A DNA stretch of 26,619 nt, from the NCBI GenBank assembly GCA_050697155.1, contig JBOGZD010000027.1, positions 1 through 26,619 of the forward strand, written 5' to 3'. Positions 1-7,038 of this stretch are shown piece after piece. Position 1 is the stretch's first letter, and the number at the start of each line of letters is the position of its first letter. Under the pieces are notes generated by a model. The model had not been told where the DNA came from and searched no databases. It saw nothing but the letters and a program-made list of their open reading frames with translations. Both the position numbers and the translations under genes were made by a program. The stretch is from JBOGZD01 sp050697155. Its GTDB lineage: Bacteria > Actinomycetota > Thermoleophilia > Solirubrobacterales > 70-9.

Positions 1-158
1 GCCGGGCTCGAAGCCCATCGCGCATAAAACGGCCTGTCCAACCTGCGTTCTCCAGGAAGCCCCTGTTCCGGTCAGCCGACCGTAGGTCTGAGATCGGACG
101 TCAGCTTCCGGGGCGCATTTTCATGCCGCGAAAAGGAGCAGGAGCAATCTCGCTCGGC
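1..158. other. Non-coding left edge, no assignable feature
   Basis: This stretch lies downstream of the minus-strand tenA remnant. I see only a short GGTC-AGCC-GACC hairpin near position 73 and no convincing reading frame, RNA gene or terminator with a T-tract. It may be the end of a contig or the tail of a neighbouring transcript. Confidence 0.4.
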
Positions 159-853
159 TCAGATCGGCCAAGCCTCGCGCCGGTAACCCATCTCCCAGAA
201 CATCCACTCGTAGCGACTCGTCTGGACGCAGTGGCGGGCCATCCGCTCGCGCTCCGCGCCGCTCAGCTCGGGGCCCAGTCGGTCGGTGAGGGCGAGGACG
301 GCGCGAACCACGGACGCAAACTCCTCGCCGCCGTAGGTGTCGATCCAGCGCTGGGTAGAGGGGATTCGGCGATCCCCGCTCGCGCAGCGCCTTGCCGACC
401 TCCCAGTAGATCCAGTAGCAGGGCAGGACGGCGCCGATCGCCTCGGCGAAGGATCCGCCGTAGGCGACCGCCAGCAGGTAGCTCGTGTAGGCGCGGTTGG
501 TGGGCGCCATCGGGGTAGCGGCAAACTCCTCCGCGGACACGCCGAGGTCGCGGAAGAACCCCTCATGGAGTTGACGCTCGACCTCAATCGCCTCCGCCGC
601 GTGGCGGTTGAACATCGTGACGTCATCCTCACTCGGGGCCCGGGCGGCGCAGACGCTGAGCGCTCGCGCGTACTCGCGCAGATAGTGGGCGTCCTGGATT
701 ACGTAGAAGCGAAACGCGTCCTGAGCGAGCGACCCGTCCGCGAGGCCGTCGACGAACGGGTGCTCGAGGATCCGGGCGTTGATCCCCTCGATCTGCGACC
801 AAAAGCTCTGCGCGCAGCGAGGTGGGCTCGCTCGCCGTCCGCGCCTCCTGCAT
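159..853 (-). pseudogene. tenA: TenA/thiaminase II family protein, interrupted by two frameshifts
   Basis: TenA-family enzymes hydrolyse thiamine breakdown products (aminopyrimidines) for thiamine salvage in the cytoplasm. Three reading frames must be joined to give one protein of about 230 residues, close to the usual TenA length. The N-terminus runs from the ATG at 853-851 to LRAEL; the middle (WSQIEGINARILEHPFVDG to LRERGSPNPLY) holds the family cysteine in LPCYWIY; the C-terminus (RWIDTYGGEEF to SRYEWMFWEMGYRREAWP) carries the late Tyr/Glu motif. The first break is at the A4 run 801-804 (TTTT on the coding strand), where one extra T shifts frame. The second is at the G3 run 353-355 (CCC on the coding strand), one extra C. 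Both are +1 homopolymer changes, so sequencing error is as likely as true decay. It lies 53 bp downstream of the HesB-like gene and is probably co-transcribed with it. Family assignment is firm; functional status is not. Confidence 0.85.
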
Positions 854-906
854 GTCGCGCCCACGAGCCTTTCGCTGTCGGCCGACTGACGCCCTCTCCG
901 AGACGC

Positions 907-1185
907 CTACTCGTGCACCGTGAAGCGGACCTGCTCGCCGGAGACGTCGGCGTCGAGCACCTTGTCGTCGAGCAACGGAGCCACCTCGGGCTCGAGAAAG
1001 ACGGGGGCGTCCGGGACGCGTTGGTCGCCAGGCAGCGGCTCTTCGACAATCGCCAGGCCGAGCTCGCTGGTCGGATTGGGATCGTCGCCGGCGCGGGCGA
1101 TTCTCACCCCGGCGCTATCGGGGGCATCGGCCCGTGCGACAAGTGCTTCGACCGCCTGGGCGGCGACTGGGGTGACGGTGAGCAT
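907..1185 (-). CDS. HesB/IscA-like domain protein lacking cysteines
   Basis: The 92-residue product begins MLTVTPVAAQAVEAL and resembles the A-type iron-sulfur carrier (HesB/IscA) fold. It has the N-terminal LTVTPxAAxxVxxL helix, a central beta region, and a C-terminal segment (VFLEPEVAPLLDDKVLDAD) like the LxxDxxxxxxLxxxxLD region of the family. It contains no cysteine, so the three cluster-binding cysteines of IscA are absent and classical Fe-S delivery is unlikely. Proteins of this type occur in Actinobacteria under the label HesB or 'adhesin'; their role is not known to me. A purine-rich GAAGGGA lies just before the ATG. It is followed by tenA on the same strand and is divergent from the endonuclease V-like gene across 215 bp. 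Confidence 0.7.
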   Translation of the reverse strand: MLTVTPVAAQAVEALVARADAPDSAGVRIARAGDDPNPTSELGLAIVEEPLPGDQRVPDAPVFLEPEVAPLLDDKVLDADVSGEQVRFTVHE

Positions 1186-1400
1186 GAGAGTTCCCTTCGC
1201 TTGGATCCGGGGGAGGTCTTCCGGTGCCCTCGGTCAGGCCCGGTCAAACATGCCGCAACCCCGGCAGCTCGTCCGACCTTGCCCGGGTCGCGCTCTCGCA
1301 TTGCGCGACGAGGCACGGTCCGCCCTGCCGCTTCACGAGCGCGAAAGGAGCAGCGCCGCCATCCGCCGACGCCAGCGCCGCGACCGATACTTGCCCGACG
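1186..1400. other. Divergent intergenic region between HesB-like and EndoV-like genes
   Basis: These 215 bp separate divergent genes and should hold two promoters. On the plus strand GATACT at 1386-1391, nine bases before the ATG at 1401, fits the xAnnnT form of a -10 box. On the minus strand a purine-rich Shine-Dalgarno-like GAAGGGA precedes the HesB-like ATG. No long inverted repeat is visible. Confidence 0.4.
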
Positions 1401-2090
1401 ATGTGGCCCGAGACGCCACCCGAGCTCATCCGCTTCCAGCGCAAGCTCGCGAGCCGACGCCCCGCGCCCTGGCGCCCGTCGGGTCCGCGGCCACTCGTCG
1501 CTGGGTGCTTCGTCTGCTTTTCGCGCGGCGCCTCCGGACCCGGCCGCGCAGGGGAGCCGGCCTGGGCCGGAGCGGCGCTCATGTACGCCGACCGCCATGG
1601 CGCCGGAACCACCGTGGTCCGGGGCAAGGCAGGCGCCCCTTACGAGCCGGGCCTGCTGGCGCTGCGCGAGGGCCGATTGCTCGAGGCGGCGGTTCGGGCT
1701 CTACCCGGGCAGCCCGAGGTCGTCATCGCAAACGCCACCGGACGCGACCATCCTCGCGGCGCCGGTCTCGCCCTTCACCTCGGCGCCGCGCTCGATCTTG
1801 CCAGCGTCGGCGTGACCGACCGGCCGCTCCTGGCGGAAGGTACGGAGCCCGGGCCCCGGCGCGGGGCGACGAGCCCCCTCCTGCTCGATGGGGCGGAGGT
1901 CGGGCGCCTGCTCCGCACGCGCGTCGGCGTACGCCCCCTCGTCGTCCATCCGGGCTGGCGCACGGACCTCGGCACGGCGGTGTCGGTCGTGCTCGCCGCG
2001 ATCCGGCGAGCGCGCACGCCGGAGCCGCTGCGGCAGGCGCGACGGGAGGCGCGCCGGGCGCGGGCAGTGGAGGAATACGGCCTCGGGTGA
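1401..2090 (+). CDS. Endonuclease V-like protein with substituted active site
   Basis: Endonuclease V (Nfi) nicks DNA or RNA next to deoxyinosine/inosine. The 229-residue product matches the family over its length: LVAGCFVCF (strand with the first catalytic Asp in Nfi), YEPGLLALREG (family YxPGxLxxRE), NATGRDHPRGAGLALHLG (family VDGxGxxHPRxxGxAxHxG), VGVTDRPL, VHPGWRTDLGTAV (family GHRVSxxxA) and TPEPLRQA (LPEPTRxAD). Aligned by eye to E. coli Nfi, D35 becomes Phe37, D110 becomes Asn101 and H214 becomes Trp186; only E89 is kept, as Glu90. Normal metal-dependent cleavage is therefore doubtful. The ATG at 1401 is chosen because it gives the usual family length and has a -10-like GATACT nine bases upstream; the open frame extends further upstream without family similarity. 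Its stop overlaps the start of the hydrolase gene. Confidence 0.85.
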   Translation: MWPETPPELIRFQRKLASRRPAPWRPSGPRPLVAGCFVCFSRGASGPGRAGEPAWAGAALMYADRHGAGTTVVRGKAGAPYEPGLLALREGRLLEAAVRALPGQPEVVIANATGRDHPRGAGLALHLGAALDLASVGVTDRPLLAEGTEPGPRRGATSPLLLDGAEVGRLLRTRVGVRPLVVHPGWRTDLGTAVSVVLAAIRRARTPEPLRQARREARRARAVEEYGLG

Positions 2091-2860
2091 TCCGTTTGCT
2101 GCTCAACTCGCTGCTCTACTTCCCCTCCCGCGTGATCATCGAGACGCCGGACGGGGCGGGGCTGGACTACCGCGGCCTGCGGCTTCAGACCGACGACGGG
2201 CAGCGGCTGCACGGCTGGTGGATCGGCGCCCGGACGGACCCGCTCGGCCACCTGCTGCTCTGCCACGGCAACGCTGGCAACATCGGCGACCGCGTCCTCC
2301 ACGCCGCCCTGCTGACGGCCACCGGATTCGACGTGCTGCTGTTCGACTATCGCGGCTATGGCCGCAGCAGCGGGAGGCCGAGCGAGGAGGGCACCTACCG
2401 CGATGCGCGCGCGGCGCTGGCCTGCCTGCTCGATCAGCCCGGGGTGGACGCCGGGCGCGTCTTCTATCTCGGCGAGTCGATCGGCGGCGCCGTCGCGCTC
2501 GATCTCGCGCTCGAACGCCCGCCCGCGGGCCTCGTGCTGCTCTCGGCCTTCACCGGCGTCCGCGATCTTGGCCGTCTGCACTACCCGTTCGTCCCCGCAC
2601 GCCTCGTCCCCGACGCCTACCCGACCCTGCGTCGCATCGGGGAGCTTAAGGCTCCGCTCCTGGTCCTCCACGGCGACCGCGGCGACATCGTGCCGCTCTC
2701 GCAGGGCAAAGCCCTGTTCGAGGCCGCGCCCGGGTCAAAGCGCATGCACGTCTTCCCCGGCCTCGGCCACAACGACCTCGTGTCCCTCGCCGGGGCCGAG
2801 CTCGCCCGGGTGATCGCCTCCTGGGTACGCGGAATTCACGGGCCGCCACTCGCGGGTTGA
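2087..2860 (+). CDS. Alpha/beta hydrolase (serine hydrolase, ABHD13/Bem46-like)
   Basis: A 257-residue alpha/beta hydrolase. Visible elements are an N-terminal hydrophobic segment (IRLLLNSLLYFPSR, possible membrane anchor), the oxyanion strand LLLCHGNAGN (57-65), LLFDYRGYGRSSG (84-96), the nucleophile elbow GESIGG with Ser131, the acid in HGDRGDIVP (Asp210) and the base in GLGHND (His238). The order and spacing fit the S33/ABHD13/Bem46-type hydrolases; substrate is unknown. The start is GTG at 2087, overlapping the TGA of the endonuclease V-like gene in a GTGA, which implies translational coupling. A GGAGG lies 13 bases upstream, rather far. A small GC hairpin (TCGCC-TGAG-GGCGA) follows the stop. 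Confidence 0.88.
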   Translation: MIRLLLNSLLYFPSRVIIETPDGAGLDYRGLRLQTDDGQRLHGWWIGARTDPLGHLLLCHGNAGNIGDRVLHAALLTATGFDVLLFDYRGYGRSSGRPSEEGTYRDARAALACLLDQPGVDAGRVFYLGESIGGAVALDLALERPPAGLVLLSAFTGVRDLGRLHYPFVPARLVPDAYPTLRRIGELKAPLLVLHGDRGDIVPLSQGKALFEAAPGSKRMHVFPGLGHNDLVSLAGAELARVIASWVRGIHGPPLAG

Positions 2861-3065
2861 TCGCCTGAGGGCGAGGATCGCCACGCTTCCTCGTTCGCGC
2901 GATGAGCAGTAGCTGAAGCGGCTTGGATCACCGGCCGAGATTCGTGGTGAGCTTTCGTCGCCTGTGGACGCGCCCGCCCGGGCAGGGCGGTCACCCACGC
3001 CACTCGCGTTCGCCGAGACCTCACGCCAGCGACCGTGCCGTCGTTTAGGGATCGAGATCAACGGA
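2861..3065. other. Intergenic region, short hairpin only
   Basis: About 205 bp between the hydrolase stop and the next plausible start. It begins with a five-base-pair hairpin directly after the stop codon and has no recognisable gene. The reading frame of the next gene stays open upstream to 2964, but that translation is arginine/proline-rich and does not look conserved. Confidence 0.4.
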
Positions 3066-3592
3066 ATGCGGAGGACCCACAATCTCGAAGGTCTTTGCGA
3101 TGCTGAAGGCGGATGGTCCGGATCCGGACCTGGCGGCGAGCAGCTCATCTACGCGCCGCTCATCGGCTCCTGGGACGTGATTCACAGGACCTTTGCGCCG
3201 GATGGCTCCGTAACCGAGCGGGAGGGGGAATGGCACTTCGCATGGATTCTCGGCGGGCGGGGAGTGCAGGACGTCTTGTTTGCGAAGGACGCTCCGCCCG
3301 GGGCTCGCAACACGGCGATCCGCTGCTACGACAGTCGATCGACGCATGGCGGGTGACTGCAATGCAATCCATCGGTGGTGAATTCGTCTCGCTCGTCGCG
3401 AGACGGCGCGGGGACAAGATCGTCCAGCAGGGTGCCGCTCATGACGGATCGACCCGCGAGCGCTGGACTTTCTCAGAGCTAACGGCCGACTCCTTCCGTT
3501 GGACAGGCGAGAGCTCGCCCAGCGCCTCAGACGAATGGAAGCTTCATCAGGAGATGCGCGCTACTCGCCAGCGGCGAGAGACACCCGCTTAG
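3066..3592 (+). pseudogene. Small hypothetical protein (DUF1579-like), frameshifted
   Basis: Two overlapping frames together give about 175 residues that look like one domain. The first holds LIGSWDVIHRTFAPDGSVTEREGEWHF, then FAWILGGRGVQDVLF and AIRCYD. The second continues SIDAWRVTAMQSIGGEFVSLVARRRGDKIVQQG and RWTFSELTADSFRWTGESS. This is the repeating beta-strand pattern of small lipocalin-like proteins that open with a 'G-x-W' strand and continue 'R.YD...DAWRV'. The junction falls at 3331-3337, where restoring YD-x-SIDAW needs one extra base. A single deletion or a sequencing error explains it. The ATG at 3066 is a tentative start. The stop is one base from the stop of the convergent EamA gene. 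Function unknown. Confidence 0.55.
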
Positions 3593-3593
3593 G

Positions 3594-4433
3594 CTAGGAT
3601 CCCGCCGCGATCAGCCCCACGCCGACGAGCGCAAGCGCCACCCCCCGGCGCTGCGACGCCGCCAGCCGCTCGCCGAGCACCACCCACGCCAGCAGCACCG
3701 TGACGGCGGCATAGAGCGAGCCGGCGACGGAGACGAGCGCCAGCAGGCCGTGGTTGGTGGCGACGGCGAACAGGCTGTTGGCGAGCACGTCGAGGCACCC
3801 GATCGCGATCAGCGCCGGCGCCATCGAGCGCGGGATCCGCAGCGACGGCCGCACGGCGACCGCGCCGGCGAGCAGGGTCAGCACCCCGCCGGTGCGCGCG
3901 GCGACGATCGTCCACGCCGGCTCGTCGCCCGCCGAGAGGTCGAGCAGCAGGAAGAAGGCCCCGAAGCCCAGCGCCGCACCGGCCGCCAGCCCGATCGACG
4001 TCCGGCCGGCGGCGCGCCACTCGGGGTCGGGTTCGCGCGCGACGAGCACGACGCCGGGGACGGCGAGCGCGATCCCGACGACGGCCAGCGCCGCCGGCTC
4101 CTCGCCCTGCGCCACCCCGCCGGTGACCGGGACCAGGACCCCGAGTGCGCCGATCGTCGCCACGACGCTGACCGACCCGAGCGCCATCGCCCGGTAGAAG
4201 GCGCCGAGGGCGAGGACCACCGTGGCGCCGGCGGCCACGCCGGTGAGCACATCGGCGCGCGAGAGCGAATCGCCGCCCGCGGTGAGCGCGAAGGCGAGCG
4301 CCAGCACCAGGCCGACGGGCTGGGTGACCAGGAGCACCGTGAGCGCCGAGATCCGCCGGCTCTGCTGCCCGCCGAGGAAGTCGGAGATCCCCCAGGCGAC
4401 GCTCGAGGCGAGGCCGAGCGCTATCCCGAGCAC
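3594..4433 (-). CDS. EamA/DMT-family transporter
   Basis: A 279-residue, highly hydrophobic protein with about ten membrane segments in two five-helix halves, as in the drug/metabolite transporter superfamily. Half one opens with LGIALGLASSVAWGISDFLGG, a typical EamA start; half two opens at TSIGLAAGAALGFGAFFLLLDLS and ends in AAVTVLLAWVVLGERL, the classic late EamA motif. It probably exports or imports a small metabolite; the substrate cannot be told. GTG at 4433 is chosen because it begins the first membrane helix. It overlaps the 3' end of the upstream membrane-protein gene by 13 bp, so the two are likely translated together. Confidence 0.88.
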   Translation of the reverse strand: MLGIALGLASSVAWGISDFLGGQQSRRISALTVLLVTQPVGLVLALAFALTAGGDSLSRADVLTGVAAGATVVLALGAFYRAMALGSVSVVATIGALGVLVPVTGGVAQGEEPAALAVVGIALAVPGVVLVAREPDPEWRAAGRTSIGLAAGAALGFGAFFLLLDLSAGDEPAWTIVAARTGGVLTLLAGAVAVRPSLRIPRSMAPALIAIGCLDVLANSLFAVATNHGLLALVSVAGSLYAAVTVLLAWVVLGERLAASQRRGVALALVGVGLIAAGS

Positions 4434-6007
4434 TCGCGCTCCTGTCGCAGCAACCCGTCGAGGTCGGGCACCGCTTCGACGGTGACCTCGCCGGCCTCGC
4501 GAAGCTCGATCCGAGTCCAGTTGCCGCTTCGCGATACGCAGGCCGAGGCGCCGCTCGGCTCCCAGTACGGCGTCCAGTGGATTCGGACCACCCCCTCGGC
4601 GGGCCTGAAGGCCGAGACCTGAAAGCTGGTGGCGTCCAGTCGCTCGAGGCTGATCGGACCGGAGGTCAGGCCGCTGGTCGCCACCACGCGGTAAAGAGCC
4701 CAGTCGTCTCCCTTCCACACCTCGTCCAGGTAGGGAAGCCCCGAGGCGACCAGCTCGACCTCGTCCTCGGCGAGGTAATCGAGGTCGGCATCGGGGACGG
4801 CGACGTAGCTCACCCCGTGCTCGCGAAGCCAGGCGCGATAGGGCCCGGCCGTCAGGTTGCCGTCGGTGAACAGGTCGAAATCGCCTGACTCGAGCTGGCG
4901 CAGCCAGCCGCGGGCGATCGGATAGCGCGGTGCGACGTATGCGGCCTCCCAGCGGTTCTGGGTCGGTGGGATGTGGACCCGGACCGCGTAGGGGGGCTGC
5001 GGGTCGTTGCCAAGCTCGTGCGCGCGATCGAGCGCGGTCAGCAGCGGCTCGTAGAACTCACGCTCGGTCGCCAGGTCGCCGGTCCCGCGGCCGACGTCGC
5101 GAACCGGCGCGATCAGCTGCCAGTAGAGCAGCGGCAGCGACACCGCCGCGACCGCCAGCGCCCCGCGCGGCCACACAAGGAGCGCCAGCACCGGTCCCGC
5201 GAACAGCGCGCCGAGCCGGGTGACGTTGCCGCCGAGCGGGTCCGCGATCACAACGATTCCCAGCGCAAGCAGCGTGTAGAGGAGCGCCCCGATCCGCACC
5301 GCCCGGTGCTCGGGTGGGACCAGCACCACCACCGCGACGGCGAGCAGGGGGATGGCGATGAAGGCCGAGAACACGAACGGCTCCTCGCCCGCGGTCGGGA
5401 ACGCGAGGCTGAGCACGCCGATCACCCCGGCGGCAGGAAGCGCCAGCCAGATGCCCTTGCGAACCTGGCCGGCGAGCGCCAGCGCGACCCCGGCGAGGGC
5501 GACGAACAGGCCGGCGACCGGGCTTGCGAGGCTGGACGCGGCCGCGAGCAGCCCCGCCACCGCGAGCCACCCGCGATCCAGGGCCAGCAGCGCGCCGAGC
5601 CCCAGCGGGACGCCGACCAGGAACGGCACCCGGCCGGTGAGCAGCCAGCTCGAAACGCCGACCGCGAACCACAGCGAGGGCAGCAGCGCTCGGTCGGGAA
5701 AGCGCCGCTCGGCGAGGGCGGCGAACAGCGCCGCTGCGGCGACCACGGCGAGCGCGGCGGTGACCCGGACGCCGAGCAACGCCCCCAGCGCCGGGTAGAG
5801 GACGCTGTATGCGAACAGGTAATGGCCCGAGTACCAGACGTCGTTCCAGAACGCGAACCCGTGCTCGGAGAAGAGATCGGCGCGAAACGTCGCCGCGGCG
5901 AGGTCCTGGCTCGGCGGCGCCCAAGCCAGGTAGACGGCGGCAAGAACGGCCGCGACCGCCGTCGAGGCGACGGCCGGGTTCGAGCTGATCGAACGAACGG
6001 ACTTCAT
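4421..6007 (-). CDS. Polytopic membrane protein, possible GT-C-like glycosyltransferase
   Basis: The 528-residue product starts MKSVRSISSNPAVAS and has a first membrane helix, then an extracytoplasmic stretch (FSEHGFAFWNDVWYSGHYLFAYSVLYPAL), then a long run of hydrophobic helices to about residue 330. A soluble C-terminal part follows (ATEREFYEPLLTALDRAHELG to LLRQERECSG) with RVHIPPTQNRWEAAYVAP and WLREHGVSYVAVPDADLDY. A short conserved loop after helix one, many helices and a C-terminal extracytoplasmic domain suggest a GT-C-type glycosyltransferase or related envelope protein, but no diagnostic motif is certain. ATG at 6007 is divergent from the flippase-like gene across 15 bp. A TAAGCT box (6018-6023, minus strand) lies ten bases upstream of its ATG. 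Confidence 0.7.
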   Translation of the reverse strand: MKSVRSISSNPAVASTAVAAVLAAVYLAWAPPSQDLAAATFRADLFSEHGFAFWNDVWYSGHYLFAYSVLYPALGALLGVRVTAALAVVAAAALFAALAERRFPDRALLPSLWFAVGVSSWLLTGRVPFLVGVPLGLGALLALDRGWLAVAGLLAAASSLASPVAGLFVALAGVALALAGQVRKGIWLALPAAGVIGVLSLAFPTAGEEPFVFSAFIAIPLLAVAVVVLVPPEHRAVRIGALLYTLLALGIVVIADPLGGNVTRLGALFAGPVLALLVWPRGALAVAAVSLPLLYWQLIAPVRDVGRGTGDLATEREFYEPLLTALDRAHELGNDPQPPYAVRVHIPPTQNRWEAAYVAPRYPIARGWLRQLESGDFDLFTDGNLTAGPYRAWLREHGVSYVAVPDADLDYLAEDEVELVASGLPYLDEVWKGDDWALYRVVATSGLTSGPISLERLDATSFQVSAFRPAEGVVRIHWTPYWEPSGASACVSRSGNWTRIELREAGEVTVEAVPDLDGLLRQERECSG

Positions 6008-6016
6008 CCGGCGGGC

Positions 6017-6022
6017 TAGCTT
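6017..6022 (+). promoter_or_regulatory. Candidate -10 box TAGCTT
   Basis: TAGCTT abuts the ATG at 6023 and lies six bases before the GTG at 6029. The minus-strand reading of 6018-6023 is TAAGCT, ten bases before the divergent ATG at 6007, so both directions may use overlapping boxes within 15 bp. Confidence 0.4.
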
Positions 6023-7015
6023 ATGGAGGTGATCGCGACGCTCGCCGCGCTCGATCTCGCCGCGCAGGTCGACCGGTTCTTCGAAGCGGTCGAGAGGTTC
6101 GCCGAGAGCCTGGCGCGAATCGAGCTGCCCTACCTGGCGCTGGCCCTGGTGCTGTCGCTCGGGCTCCAGCTCTGCCGCGCGCACGCGTGGGCGAACGCGC
6201 TGCGCGCCGCCTACCCGGGCGACGCCGTCTCCGAGCGCGGCGTGATCGCCTCCTTCCTGGTGGGTGTCGGCGCGAACGGGATCCTTCCCGCGCGCGGCGG
6301 TGATGCGCTCAAGATCGTGCTCGCGAAGACCAGCGTCCGCGGCTCTTCCTATCCGGCGATCATCTCCTCGTTCGCCGTCCTCGTCCCGTTCGACTCCGGG
6401 ATTGGCCTGATCGTCCTGCTCTACGCGATCACCCAGGGGCTGCTGCCGGCGGCGCCGCGGCTCCCCGAGCTGCCCGCGTTCGAGATCTCGTTCTGGGCCG
6501 CGCATCCGCAGCTGCTGCTGCTGACGATCACGGTGCTCGCGATCGTCATCGTGGTCGTGGTCGCGTACCTGGCCGTGCGGGTGGAGAGGTTCTGGCAGCG
6601 GCTGCGCCAGGGCGTCGCGATCTTCAGCGAGCCGCGCCGCTACCTGCGCCAGGTGTTCGCCTGGCAGGCCGCGGGCTGGCTGCTGCGGTTCGCGTCGTTC
6701 TGGCTCTTCCTGGAGGCGTTCAACATCGGCGGCTCGGCCGACAACGTGCTGTTGGTGATGAGCGTCCAGGCGATCACCGGCGCGCTCCCGTTCACCCCGG
6801 GCGGCGCCGGGGCGCAGCAGGCGCTGCTCGTCGTCGCCTTCGACGGGCCCACGTACGCCGCGGTGCTCGCCTACTCGGTCGGTCAGCAGGTCGCGGTCAC
6901 CGCCTGGTCGGTGGCGATCGCGACCGTCGCGCTGGGAGTGGAGTTCAAGGTCCGCGACTGGCGCGGGCTGCTCCGTCAGGGCCGCGAGGCCCAGGCCCAG
7001 GCACCACCGGGCTAG
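6023..7015 (+). CDS. Flippase-like (UPF0104/LPG synthase TM domain) membrane protein
   Basis: A 330-residue integral membrane protein matching the lysylphosphatidylglycerol synthase TM region/UPF0104 family. Typical signatures are GVIASFLVGVGANGILPARGGDALKIVLAK near residue 75-100 (family 'N..LP.R.GE..R') and VQAITGALPFTPGGAGAQQALLV near 250-272 (family 'P..PGGxGxxE'). About eight membrane segments are visible. Such proteins move or modify lipid-linked envelope precursors; the substrate here is unknown. Neighbours are a possible GT-C protein (divergent) and a secreted sulfatase 23 bp downstream, compatible with an envelope role. The ATG at 6023 is given as the start, but the -10 box at 6017-6022 would favour GTG at 6029 if the transcript is leaderless. 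Confidence 0.85.
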   Translation: MEVIATLAALDLAAQVDRFFEAVERFAESLARIELPYLALALVLSLGLQLCRAHAWANALRAAYPGDAVSERGVIASFLVGVGANGILPARGGDALKIVLAKTSVRGSSYPAIISSFAVLVPFDSGIGLIVLLYAITQGLLPAAPRLPELPAFEISFWAAHPQLLLLTITVLAIVIVVVVAYLAVRVERFWQRLRQGVAIFSEPRRYLRQVFAWQAAGWLLRFASFWLFLEAFNIGGSADNVLLVMSVQAITGALPFTPGGAGAQQALLVVAFDGPTYAAVLAYSVGQQVAVTAWSVAIATVALGVEFKVRDWRGLLRQGREAQAQAPPG

Positions 7016-7026
7016 CCGAAGCGCAC

Positions 7027-7032
7027 TAGCGT
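7027..7032 (+). promoter_or_regulatory. Candidate -10 box TAGCGT
   Basis: TAGCGT lies exactly six bases before GTG 7039. The local sequence TAGCGTACGGAGGTGAT is nearly the same as TAGCTTATGGAGGTGAT in front of the preceding gene. Confidence 0.4.
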
Positions 7033-7038
7033 ACGGAG

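Noticed and set aside
854..906. TPP riboswitch upstream of tenA
   Set aside because: The 53-bp gap to the upstream HesB-like gene is too short and lacks the conserved CUGAGA and ACCUGA-type segments.
337..1815. Long plus-strand open frame antisense to tenA and the HesB-like gene
   Set aside because: It is a shadow of high-GC coding DNA: arginine/alanine-rich translation, no family similarity, and it crosses two clearly recognisable minus-strand genes.
4973..6019. 348-residue plus-strand frame rich in Arg, Gln and Asp
   Set aside because: It is the complement of hydrophobic membrane-protein codons; such charged repeats are an artefact of reading transmembrane genes backwards.
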